The position numbers and the translations under genes were made by a program. Below the pieces are notes generated by a model. The model ran no database searches and was not told the DNA's origin. It was given only the letters and a program-made list of their open reading frames with translations. Positions 1-6,278 of a DNA stretch of 9,735 nucleotides are shown in pieces (the stretch's first letter is position 1; the number at the start of each line of letters is the position of its first letter). Source of the DNA: Nitrospirota bacterium (GTDB lineage Bacteria > Nitrospinota_A > UBA7883); NCBI GenBank assembly GCA_011052055.1, contig DRJW01000365.1, forward strand, positions 1-9,735, written 5' to 3'.

Positions 1-450
1 CGCCGCTTCGTAGAGAGGGAAAAGCTTTTTGTCCGCAATGGAAATCATCTGGAGGCTGGGGTAAAGTTTTATTCCCACAAATCCCTCAGATTTTGCGAGT
101 TTTCTCAATTTGGTCACAGAAGCTCTGGCCGGCGGATTGTCCAGAAACATATACGAGGAGAATTTTGACGGATTATAGCCGACAAACTCTGCCATCTGAT
201 CGTCGGCGGCGCCTCCGATGGGAAGAAAACAGGCGTGATCGATCCTGTTTTTTTTCATCTCTTTCTCCCAAACAGCGGCAAACTTTTTCACGCTCATGGT
301 TTTCAGAAAACTGGTAAATCCGGGGTTTATCAGCTTTCTGCCCATGTGGCTCACACGGTCGAGCAGACCTGGCCGGATCTTGTTGAGACGGGCGGTGGCC
401 GCCTTTATCATTTCCGCTGTGATGAGATGGACGTGGGAGTCTATAATCAT
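1..450 (-). CDS. Amidohydrolase-family metal-dependent hydrolase (partial, 3' end off the window)
   Basis: Translating the minus strand from the ATG at 450 gives 150 codons without a stop up to the window edge, so only the N-terminal half or so is present. The protein begins MIIDSHVHL. The H6-x-H8 pair on the first beta strand is the metal-binding signature of the amidohydrolase (TIM-barrel, PF04909-like) superfamily. Residues 124-131 (FVGIKLYP) match the strand-lysine motif often seen about 120 residues into these proteins. The region between (about 20-70) is basic and helical with no clear motif. Start choice: there is an in-frame stop a few codons upstream, and HxH sits at the extreme N-terminus as in the family. 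No strong Shine-Dalgarno is visible. The gene diverges from the nifU-like gene. Substrate and reaction cannot be told from this fragment; decarboxylase or hydrolase activity are both known in the family. Confidence 0.8.
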   Translation of the reverse strand, partial: MIIDSHVHLITAEMIKAATARLNKIRPGLLDRVSHMGRKLINPGFTSFLKTMSVKKFAAVWEKEMKKNRIDHACFLPIGGAADDQMAEFVGYNPSKFSSYMFLDNPPARASVTKLRKLAKSEGFVGIKLYPSLQMISIADKKLFPLYEAA

Positions 451-786
451 GGCAGAAATGGATTTTTAGAGGTTCCCATAATCGGTATGATATCAAACAA
501 AGCTGTCGATGTGGCGCACAGGATTTTGATCTTCTGCTGACAAATTGGCTGAAAGCTATTATCATCAACACTGGAAAGGTGAATGTCGCTAAATGACAGC
601 ATGATCGCAGATAAGTTCATAATCGGACATTTGTGTCTTGACTTCGATATGGGCGCTATAATAACCTATATAATATCAACTGGTTATAAAAGGTGAATTT
701 TGGTTCGAGAATTGCTCTCTAACATACTTTGAACAGTTATATTTTCCGGTTTTTAAATTTATTTGTAAGAAGACAGAGTATTAGCT
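451..786. other. Divergent intergenic region between the amidohydrolase gene and the nifU-like gene
   Basis: I see no supported gene in these 336 bases. The right half (about 640-780) is clearly AT-rich and holds promoter-like and dyad elements, listed separately. The left half (451-640) must contain whatever drives the minus-strand amidohydrolase, but I find no convincing -35/-10 pair there. Short open frames in the region show no family resemblance or codon pattern and look like chance. Confidence 0.6.
657..687 (+). promoter_or_regulatory. Putative promoter/operator: TATAAT boxes and an ATAACC-N15-GGTTAT dyad
   Basis: Two perfect TATAAT hexamers occur at 657-662 and 669-674, about 110-130 bases upstream of the nifU-like start. 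A TTGACT lies at 638-643, but its spacing to either box (13 or 25) is not the usual 16-18, so the -35 is unclear. An inverted repeat, ATAACC (661-666) and GGTTAT (682-687), brackets the second box. A dyad over a -10 is the layout of a repressor site, and Fe-S scaffold genes are often controlled by Rrf2/IscR-type regulators. The interior does not fit the IscR consensus. The promoter is plausible but unproven, and the operator is inference. Confidence 0.3.
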
Positions 787-1410
787 ATGGAACAAAAAGC
801 AGATAACAATTTCGGATATTCCGATACCGTGATGGATCATTTCTCTAACCCGCGCAATGTATTAAAGGTGGCCGAAGAGGAGTATGAGGCCAGCGGTGTC
901 GGTATGGTGGGCAATCCTACCTGCGGCGACATGATGAAAATATGGATAAAAGTCGACGGGGGCGAAAAAATCTCCGATCTTAAATGGAAAACTTTCGGGT
1001 GCGCGTCGGCCATAGGCTCCACTTCGATGATGTCGGAAATGGTGACGGAAAACGGCGGCATGAATATAGATGACGCTCTTAAGCTCAAACCCCAGGACAT
1101 AATGGACAGGCTCGGCGGATTGCCATCCATAAAAATCCATTGCTCCGTCCTTGGGGACAAGGCTCTTCGCGCGGCGATACACGATTATTATAAAAAAACA
1201 GGCAAGGATGACCTTATCGATGAAGAAAAAGCGGTGTTGGTGTGCGAGTGCCTTAACGTGACCGATAAAGAGATCGAGGAGGAGGTGTTGGAGGGTGTAT
1301 CGGATTTTGAAACCTTGCAAGAGCGCACGAAAATCTCCACAGGATGCGGTAAATGCAAGGAGCATGCGACAGAGCTTTTTGAAGGTTATCGCGCCAAATA
1401 TTTCGGGTAA
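787..1410 (+). CDS. nifU: NifU-like Fe-S cluster assembly scaffold (IscU domain plus BFD-type [2Fe-2S] domain, no Nfu domain)
   Basis: The 207-residue cytosolic protein would assemble Fe-S clusters from cysteine-desulfurase sulfur and pass them to apoproteins. Residues about 9-135 are an IscU/NifU N-terminal domain with the three ligand cysteines in GNPTCGD (Cys46, with Asp48), FGCASAIGS (Cys72) and IHCSVLGD (Cys119). Residues about 150-205 form a BFD-type [2Fe-2S] domain with C153-x-C155 and C187-x-x-C190. This matches the first two domains of Azotobacter NifU, but the usual C-terminal Nfu domain (CxxC, about 100 residues) is absent. The stop at 1408-1410 is genuine, since def follows at once. 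No nifS/iscS lies in the window. The ATG at 787 has only a weak purine-rich stretch (about 768-778) ahead of it. A general or stress housekeeping scaffold is as likely as a nitrogenase role, as no nif genes are near. Confidence 0.9.
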   Translation: MEQKADNNFGYSDTVMDHFSNPRNVLKVAEEEYEASGVGMVGNPTCGDMMKIWIKVDGGEKISDLKWKTFGCASAIGSTSMMSEMVTENGGMNIDDALKLKPQDIMDRLGGLPSIKIHCSVLGDKALRAAIHDYYKKTGKDDLIDEEKAVLVCECLNVTDKEIEEEVLEGVSDFETLQERTKISTGCGKCKEHATELFEGYRAKYFG

Positions 1411-1564
1411 GATTTTCTGATGGCCGTTCGCAAGGTAGCCCTGCTTTGGCGCCATGTGCCGCGTGAGAAAGTCATATTGATTATTTCTGGCAGGATCATC
1501 TGATGACCATTCGTAAAGTAGCCCAGCTGGGGCACCCGGTTCTGCGGGAGAAGGCCGGGCCGAT
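1399..1564 (+). repeat. Degenerate 83-bp tandem duplication spanning the nifU end and def start
   Basis: Bases 1399-1481 and 1482-1564 align without gaps at an offset of exactly 83. By hand count about 58 of 83 positions match, and the first 70 bases match better (about three quarters). Copy 1 begins with the last codons and stop of the nifU-like gene, and both copies contain the def initiation region (CTGATG followed by a CGY-AAR-GTAGCC core). Copy 2 holds the functional def start; copy 1 has drifted. This is consistent with an old local tandem duplication. Confidence 0.85.
1420..1503 (+). pseudogene. 27-codon remnant of the def 5' end, possibly acting as a leader ORF
   Basis: An ATG at 1420, nine bases after the nifU stop, opens a 27-codon frame beginning MAVRKVALLWRHVPREK. 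It aligns residue for residue with the deformylase N-terminus MTIRKVAQLGHPVLREK. The frame ends at TGA 1501-1503, whose final A is the first base of the real def ATG (TGATG junction). The duplicate is therefore a truncated, non-catalytic copy of the first 17 or so def codons followed by read-through into the second repeat. Because stop and start overlap, ribosomes finishing the remnant could restart on def. That coupling is inference, and no strong Shine-Dalgarno is seen ahead of either ATG. Confidence 0.6.
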
Positions 1565-2075
1565 TGAAAAGGAGGCGATCAAGTCTCCTGCCATACAGGC
1601 CTTGATAGACGACATGATACAAACCAAAGAGGAATATGTCGGGATAGGGCTTGCGGCGCCTCAGGTGCACGAGCCGCTACAGCTGATAGTAGTGGGATTA
1701 AAAAACAACCCTCGATACCCTGACGCGGAGCAGGTTTTGCTAAGGACGGTCATAAATCCGAAAATCACAGGTTTCTCCACCGATATGGATGAAGATTGGG
1801 AGAGCTGTCTTAGCGTGGACAACCTGTCGGGACTGGTTAAAAGGGCGAGAAAAATAACTGTCACCGGGCTGGACAGGGAAGGCGACGATATTGAAATAAA
1901 TGCTGAAGGATTTGAAGCGCGTGTGTACCAGCATGAGATCGACCACCTTTACGGCAAGGTCTTTCTCGACAGGATGAGCGACCTGCGCTCTCTTTGTTTT
2001 GGAAAAGAGTTCTCAAAATTCGCCAGGCTGTATGAACCGGAGGAAGAGGCGGGAGACGAGGAGCAGGGGCTTTAA
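1503..2075 (+). CDS. def: Peptide deformylase
   Basis: This 190-residue cytosolic metalloenzyme removes the N-formyl group from nascent bacterial proteins. The three family motifs are present in order. GIGLAAPQV (47-55) is motif 1. ESCLSV (100-105) is motif 2 with metal ligand Cys102; the usual EGCLS glycine is serine here. HEIDH (144-148) is motif 3, carrying the two metal-binding histidines and catalytic Glu145. Length is normal, with a short acidic tail (from about 179). The ATG at 1503 overlaps the stop of the 27-codon remnant. The N-terminus (VAQLGHPVLREKA) fits the family, which confirms this start rather than the duplicated one upstream. No fmt neighbour is seen. The gene lies between nifU-like and thpR and is probably cotranscribed with both. 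Confidence 0.95.
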   Translation: MTIRKVAQLGHPVLREKAGPIEKEAIKSPAIQALIDDMIQTKEEYVGIGLAAPQVHEPLQLIVVGLKNNPRYPDAEQVLLRTVINPKITGFSTDMDEDWESCLSVDNLSGLVKRARKITVTGLDREGDDIEINAEGFEARVYQHEIDHLYGKVFLDRMSDLRSLCFGKEFSKFARLYEPEEEAGDEEQGL

Positions 2076-2087
2076 CAAAAAAAGGCA

Positions 2088-2093
2088 GGGAGG
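2088..2093 (+). promoter_or_regulatory. Ribosome binding site for thpR (supports a TTG start)
   Basis: GGGAGG ends nine bases before the TTG at 2103-2105. It is the only good Shine-Dalgarno between the def stop (2073-2075) and the conserved thpR coding sequence, so it supports initiation at TTG. Confidence 0.6.
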
Positions 2094-2102
2094 CCTGGCC
2101 AA

Positions 2103-2747
2103 TTGAGCGGGAAAGGGAAGGAAGAGAAAAAAGAGGTAAAGCGGCTGTTCTTCGCCGTGGACTTGCCGGGCGAGACGCTGGTCAGGGCCGGGAGTCTTAT
2201 CGATAAGTTTGGTATCTCTCCTGCCCATGTTCGTTTTGTTCATGTCAACAACCTTCATATATCCATAAAATTCCTGGGCGATGTGGGGGTAAAAACAATT
2301 GCGTCCCTTTGCGAAAAAGCGAAAGAGGCTGTCTCTGGCTTTGGCGCTATACGTCTTTCCATCAAAGGGATGGGGCTTTTCCCCAACCATACCAAGCCAA
2401 GAATCGTCTGGTTTGGCGTCGGAGGGGAGACGGATAAGCTCGCCCGGCTTGAATCAAAGCTCTCCAAAAATATCGAATGTCTCGGGTTTCCGGCGGATGA
2501 AAGGCCGTTTACTCCTCACCTTACAGTTGGGAGGGTAAAGAGCGGGAGCGCCAGGGGGGGGCTTATCAGGCTTGTTCATAACAATCGCGAGCTTAAAGTG
2601 GGAGACGCGCCTGTGGAGGTTATCCACCTCTATGAAAGCAGGCTCGGCCTGTACGAAAACAGGCTCGGTCTGTGCGAAAACAGGCTCGGCCCCGGCGGGG
2701 CGGTGTATACAAAAGTGGAGTCTTTTCCATTATCAGGCGCAAGCTGA
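2103..2747 (+). CDS. thpR: RNA 2',3'-cyclic phosphodiesterase (2H phosphoesterase, ThpR/LigT family)
   Basis: The 214-residue protein is of the two-histidine phosphoesterase family, which opens RNA 2',3'-cyclic phosphates. Both HxT/S catalytic motifs are present: H52-I-S54 within LHISIKFLG and H139-L-T141 within FTPHLTVGR. RLFFAVDLP (14-22) is the typical N-terminal strand. The C-terminal strand element that relatives carry once (LYESRLGPGG, then VYTKVESFPL) is interrupted. Residues 176-196 repeat a seven-residue unit three times (LYESRLG, LYENRLG, LCENRLG), encoded by a 21-bp tandem repeat, which adds 14 residues without breaking the frame. Start: TTG at 2103 with GGGAGG nine bases upstream; about ten lysine/glutamate-rich residues precede the conserved domain. 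The gene follows def by 27 bases. Confidence 0.92.
   Translation: MSGKGKEEKKEVKRLFFAVDLPGETLVRAGSLIDKFGISPAHVRFVHVNNLHISIKFLGDVGVKTIASLCEKAKEAVSGFGAIRLSIKGMGLFPNHTKPRIVWFGVGGETDKLARLESKLSKNIECLGFPADERPFTPHLTVGRVKSGSARGGLIRLVHNNRELKVGDAPVEVIHLYESRLGLYENRLGLCENRLGPGGAVYTKVESFPLSGAS
2628..2690 (+). repeat. Three in-frame 21-bp tandem repeats inside thpR
   Basis: Units 2628-2648, 2649-2669 and 2670-2690 share the core GAAARCAGGCTCGGY and differ at a few bases each. They encode LYESRLG, LYENRLG and LCENRLG. The block adds two extra units to a segment expected once in ThpR proteins. Confidence 0.9.
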
Positions 2748-2790
2748 TACAATGCGGGGATAAGTCTGCAACAGTATTGAGCGTAATTAA

Positions 2791-3471
2791 ATGATAGAAA
2801 ATTCCCGGAATGCGAAATCCGTTTTTCTTAAGATAAAACGAAACGCCGCCCAGATAATAAACCCCATCCTTACGGCTCTTGTCCTGGTGATGGTTCTTAA
2901 AGGCTCTGTCGTGGAGGCCACCCATATATTCGGCTCGTCGATGCAACCGACGCTGGTCGATGGCGATTACATCTTCATCAATAAGTTCAAATACGGTCTT
3001 CATCTGCCGTTTGTTGACAAGATGACCCTGCTATGGTCCCAGCCGAAAAGGGGAGACGTAATCACGTTCATTCCGCCCGGCATGTCTGGCGAGGGGAAAA
3101 AGGAGATTTATATCAAAAGGGTTGTCGCCGTACCGGGCGACAAAGTGGAGATCGTCCGCTCGAAACTCTATATAAACGGCCATCTCGTGGAGTCGTCCAG
3201 GCTGGAAAACAAGGATTTTATCTACCAGGAGCTACTTGGCGATAAAGAGTACGAGGTGACGAAAAAAAATCCGTTCTCATATTTCAGATCCATGGTTGTG
3301 CCAAAGGGCCATGTTTTCGCCATCGGCGACAACCGCGACAACAGTTACGACTCGCGTAGCTGGGGGCCGCTACCTATCGAGAACATCAAGGGAAAAGCGA
3401 TGGTGATTTATTTTTCCAAAAGTATCACCGGCGCCATGATAAACCTGAAAAGAATCGGCGGCGTCCTTTAA
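2791..3471 (+). CDS. lepB: Signal peptidase I
   Basis: The 226-residue membrane-bound serine protease cleaves signal peptides from exported proteins on the outer face of the cytoplasmic membrane. One N-terminal membrane segment (about 22-38, IINPILTALVLVMVLKG) anchors it after a basic cytoplasmic stretch. Catalytic Ser50 lies in GSSMQPTL (box B) and the general base Lys110 in YIKRVVAVPGD (box D). GDNRDNSYDSRSWG (179-192) is box E. All expected residues are present and the length is typical of the single-anchor form. The ATG at 2791 gives the normal short cytoplasmic N-terminus; the preceding 43 bases show no strong Shine-Dalgarno and no terminator. Its stop codon overlaps the stop of the convergent mptG. 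Confidence 0.96.
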   Translation: MIENSRNAKSVFLKIKRNAAQIINPILTALVLVMVLKGSVVEATHIFGSSMQPTLVDGDYIFINKFKYGLHLPFVDKMTLLWSQPKRGDVITFIPPGMSGEGKKEIYIKRVVAVPGDKVEIVRSKLYINGHLVESSRLENKDFIYQELLGDKEYEVTKKNPFSYFRSMVVPKGHVFAIGDNRDNSYDSRSWGPLPIENIKGKAMVIYFSKSITGAMINLKRIGGVL

Positions 3472-4406
3472 GCTTTTCTGGTTCGATACCCCCTGTTTGA
3501 AATCCTGGTGACTGTCGCCGATTTCACGCATCTTAGCCCTACCAGTTTTCCGGTCAGGCTTTCGGCTTCTGATAACGACGGCAAAACAGCGAACAGCGTC
3601 GGGCCCCAGCTGGTTTGACCAACAGCGCGGACGCCGATACGCCGCAAATAGCGTAATATCTCTCTCCCGTTTTTAGAGGAAGCCGATCCTTTCTGGAACG
3701 TCCCGAAAAGTTTTATCGCGCCCGCTTGCAGACAGTGGAGAGATTTTTCAAACGTTTTATAATCGTCCTCCTTAATTGCGGGGATCATCTCCGACGTTAC
3801 CGAGCCGATCAACAGGCGGGCTTCTCTTACGGAGCATGCGGGAGCTTTACTCATCATGCCGGTCTCGTTCGGGCCGTGAGTGAAATCGTGCCCCGATTTT
3901 GAAATGTCCGGCTGTATGAGGACAACGCGCCATTGCCGGGGAGCGGGAAACCGCGAGACTTCACCGGCGATATCTACAGCGAACCCTCCTTTTGCGAAAA
4001 GAGCCGTCCCCATCATCGAGCGCGTCCCTCTGCCTGTCAGCCCGGCCAGCTTTATCGAGGATATCTTTTTATTTTCCAGAAGGCATACAGCTTTGGCGGC
4101 GCAAAGGGCATGCCGGGTGCCGGAGCCGAGGCCGCAATGAAAGGGGAGCGGCGCCGTGAGCCTGGCGGAAAATTTAAGTGGCGATCCTGTGTGCGCGCAA
4201 ATATTTTTAATAGCGGTCTTGATGCGGCCGGCGTCTTGTCCATGCGCCCGGAAAACGGACGACCGCTTTACCTCAAGCTGGCAAAAGGGCTCTTCAAGGC
4301 ACAAACCAACAGCTATATACGCAGGTTTCCCGCTTATCTTTACCAGCCCCAGGTGAAGCCTCGCAGGAGCCTCGATGATGACCCTATCGACGGCGCCGCT
4401 CATCAT
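3468..4406 (-). CDS. mptG: Beta-ribofuranosylaminobenzene 5'-phosphate synthase (RFAP synthase, MptG-type, GHMP superfamily)
   Basis: RFAP synthase condenses 4-aminobenzoate with PRPP, releasing CO2 and PPi, to make the arylribose precursor of H4MPT. It is the committed step that separates methanopterin from folate synthesis. The 312-residue protein shows the family landmarks: ARLHLGL (15-21), PLPFHCGLGSGT (86-97, the GHMP phosphate-binding loop), GRGTRS (125-130) with GGFAVD (140-145), and GQTSWGPTLFAVLP (263-276). Start: two consecutive ATGs (4406, 4403), with GAAAG a few bases upstream of the first; this start overlaps the DUF447 gene by 23 bases. It is the last gene of the operon and converges on lepB. 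The family assignment is firm because the motifs are specific and the neighbours are H4MPT genes. Confidence 0.93.
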   Translation of the reverse strand: MMSGAVDRVIIEAPARLHLGLVKISGKPAYIAVGLCLEEPFCQLEVKRSSVFRAHGQDAGRIKTAIKNICAHTGSPLKFSARLTAPLPFHCGLGSGTRHALCAAKAVCLLENKKISSIKLAGLTGRGTRSMMGTALFAKGGFAVDIAGEVSRFPAPRQWRVVLIQPDISKSGHDFTHGPNETGMMSKAPACSVREARLLIGSVTSEMIPAIKEDDYKTFEKSLHCLQAGAIKLFGTFQKGSASSKNGREILRYLRRIGVRAVGQTSWGPTLFAVLPSLSEAESLTGKLVGLRCVKSATVTRISNRGYRTRKA

Positions 4407-4941
4407 AACTTTCGATCATATCCATCGCCTCACGCTCATCGTCACCCCCGGTCTTATCGACGATATTCCGTGAGCGCTTGATCGTCCCCTCGATTTCATC
4501 ATCCGGTAACACCCCTATCCTTGTCACGGCGATAAGCGCCTCTATGACCGCTCCATTTGCCCTGTTGATTCCGGCCCTGGGAGTTTTTAGTTTTACCCTT
4601 GATATGACAGGCCCTGACATTATCGATTTAATCTTACGATCCTCCACGGTATCGATCGTAAATTCGATAGCCTCGTCCGCCACCGCCAGAAGCGCTCCAT
4701 ACGAGGCGGCGGACATTGAATGCTCCGGGAGATGATCCGATAGAGCGCATTTTACGAACGGCAAGACATCCGATAGCAGGTTGACGACACCGGAGCGGTT
4801 TGCGGACAGGTTTTTGTAAGTGTCCGATGAGTGAAAGGGGATAAGCTCTATGCGCTCGCTCTCTTTAAACCTGACTCCCATTGGCGCGAAATTCAACTCT
4901 CCATTATCTTTGCGCGTCGATACGATGGCCTCTATTATCAT
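4384..4941 (-). CDS. DUF447 family protein of H4MPT gene clusters
   Basis: The 185-residue cytosolic protein opens with MIIEAIVSTRKDNGELNFAP followed by MGV, and PFHSSDTYKNL (35-45). That pattern is characteristic of DUF447, which is found in methanogens and in bacteria that use H4MPT. From memory the N-terminal half resembles a flavin-reductase-like split barrel, so an FMN-binding role is possible, but no reaction is established that I know of. The C-terminal half (about 75-185) is helical and ends in a charged tail. The ATG at 4941 overlaps the TGA of the upstream gene (ATGA). The position between the DHPS-like gene and mptG suggests a step in, or protection of, methanopterin synthesis; this is inference. 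Confidence 0.8.
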   Translation of the reverse strand: MIIEAIVSTRKDNGELNFAPMGVRFKESERIELIPFHSSDTYKNLSANRSGVVNLLSDVLPFVKCALSDHLPEHSMSAASYGALLAVADEAIEFTIDTVEDRKIKSIMSGPVISRVKLKTPRAGINRANGAVIEALIAVTRIGVLPDDEIEGTIKRSRNIVDKTGGDDEREAMDMIESYDERRRR

Positions 4942-6278
4942 CGCGCTTTTTTTGTTCGCTTTGTAAGATAGCCCCAGTCAAGGGCGCCTTCCTGCCTGTA
5001 GGTTTTGCCAAGATCGAGCGCCGTCTCGGCCTTGGCCAACTCTTTGCCCAGATAAAAAGCGTGCGGCGGATCGTCCACTTTGAGCTTGTCAAAGATATCC
5101 TGCGCGTTTTTCGTTTTGATATAAATATCTTTGTTGAAAATATGAATATATCCCTCCGTGACAAAAATCCTGAAATTTTTGTCTTTTATTTTTTCGCTCA
5201 TGGCCTTTAGCTGGCGCGCGGTGAAGTTCAGCCTGCCCGCCTCGCGGGCGACAAGGAGCCTGTCGTCGTACCCTTTGGGCAGGATGCCGCCCGACACCGC
5301 ATGCTCCATGATTTGTCTTGCGATGGCAAGCTGACGCACAGAGTCGCGGTTCCATCCGGCCACTTCGGTTGTCAGCGCGTAGTCAATTTTCAGCTCGGCG
5401 CAAATCCCCCCCAGGATGGCGCTCATCCCGATGTTGTCGGCGCAGGTAAGCTCCAGAAGATTACCCACGCCCATCATAATCTCCGCTTTCGGGAACTTTC
5501 GCCGCAGTAGAGCGTATCTGGAAAACGAGCGCGCCGCGCCCATAGTGAGAGGGGCTAGTATCGGATCCATAATGAAAGGGACTCTCATTTTTTTCAGCCC
5601 TCGGACGTTTTCATAAAGACTCCGGGCGCCTTTTCCCGGATCGGGTATTACCACCACCTTGCCTTTAAGTTTCCCGGCGGCTGAGATATTGCCGGAATAG
5701 ATCGAAAGAAACAGCCTCGCCCCCCCCTTGCTGGCGGCGATTAACTCTTCGGGATTAAAAGAATCGACGCTGACGTTAAACTTGAGGCGTCTTAGCTCTT
5801 CGACAGTTTCTTTAAGGTGTCCGAAGGGTGTGTCGTTGACGCATCCCAGGTCGATCCAGTCGGCGCCATCTTTTCTGTATCGTTTCGCTCTTTTCACTAT
5901 TTGCGGTATCGACAGGGTAGGCGCGTCCACTATTTCGGCGATTATCTGGAGGTGAGGTTTCGCGTATTTTATTTTGCCCTGCTGTACGCCGAAATGGCGC
6001 GGAAGATCGTTTAAATCTACAGGCCCACGGGAGACGGGCCCGGAAACTATTTTGCGGATTTCCTGCATGTCGCCTTTGCATCCTCCCGGGATCAACACGG
6101 CTCCGATAAGGTTTTCCGGGATTCTTCGGGCGATCGATCTTGCGGTCATCAGCGCGGCCACCTGGGCGGGCATGGTTATCACATCGTAGCTAAAGCCGGG
6201 GGAGAGGCCGGATAACAATTTAGCAAGAGCCGGGGCGGCCAGCCTGCCTGTTATAAAATGGATATGTTTATCGCTCAA
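4938..6278 (-). CDS. Dihydropteroate synthase-related protein (DUF6513 / TIGR00284 type)
   Basis: The 446-residue protein has an N-terminal domain (about 1-110) beginning HIHFITGRLAAPAL, then a pterin-binding TIM-barrel-like region with GADWIDLGC (138-146), VSVDSFN (169-175) and FIMDPILAP (235-243). It continues with MMGVGNLLELTCADNIG (268-284) and AGWNRDSVRQ (307-316), and ends in a small conserved domain (about 370-440, HAFYLGKELAKAETALDLGK). This is the archaeal-type family annotated as DHPS-related. By analogy it would couple the pterin methyl group to the arylamine made by MptG. I infer that from homology and context; the activity of this family is not settled to my knowledge. Start: TTG at 6278 overlapping the TGA of the flavoprotein gene (TTGA), with a GGAAG purine run seven bases upstream. 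No frameshift or missing segment is seen. Confidence 0.88.
   Translation of the reverse strand: MSDKHIHFITGRLAAPALAKLLSGLSPGFSYDVITMPAQVAALMTARSIARRIPENLIGAVLIPGGCKGDMQEIRKIVSGPVSRGPVDLNDLPRHFGVQQGKIKYAKPHLQIIAEIVDAPTLSIPQIVKRAKRYRKDGADWIDLGCVNDTPFGHLKETVEELRRLKFNVSVDSFNPEELIAASKGGARLFLSIYSGNISAAGKLKGKVVVIPDPGKGARSLYENVRGLKKMRVPFIMDPILAPLTMGAARSFSRYALLRRKFPKAEIMMGVGNLLELTCADNIGMSAILGGICAELKIDYALTTEVAGWNRDSVRQLAIARQIMEHAVSGGILPKGYDDRLLVAREAGRLNFTARQLKAMSEKIKDKNFRIFVTEGYIHIFNKDIYIKTKNAQDIFDKLKVDDPPHAFYLGKELAKAETALDLGKTYRQEGALDWGYLTKRTKKAR

Noticed and set aside
173..571. 132-codon minus-strand open frame overlapping the amidohydrolase in another frame
   Set aside because: The overlapping frame starting at 450 gives a recognisable amidohydrolase N-terminus with HxH. 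This one is a shadow with an arginine-rich, motif-free product.
638..674. Classical sigma-70 promoter with TTGACT as -35
   Set aside because: The distance from TTGACT to either TATAAT is 13 or 25 bases, outside the normal range, so I list only the boxes and the dyad at low confidence.
862..1455. Long open frame on the minus strand opposite the nifU-like gene (197 codons)
   Set aside because: It is fully antisense to a gene with clear motifs, has low-complexity hydrophobic and basic composition and matches no family I recognise.
1411..1502. A terminator or riboswitch between nifU and def
   Set aside because: The sequence is explained by the 83-base duplication. I see no stem with a T-run.
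2076..2102. Terminator between def and thpR
   Set aside because: There is an A-run and a short AGGCCT palindrome, but no stable hairpin followed by Ts. The GGGAGG here is the thpR ribosome binding site.
3933..4481. 182-codon plus-strand open frame opposite mptG and the DUF447 end
   Set aside because: The minus-strand genes here carry specific family motifs. The plus-strand product is rich in Arg, Pro, Ser and Gly, as expected from antisense reading of a GC-rich gene.
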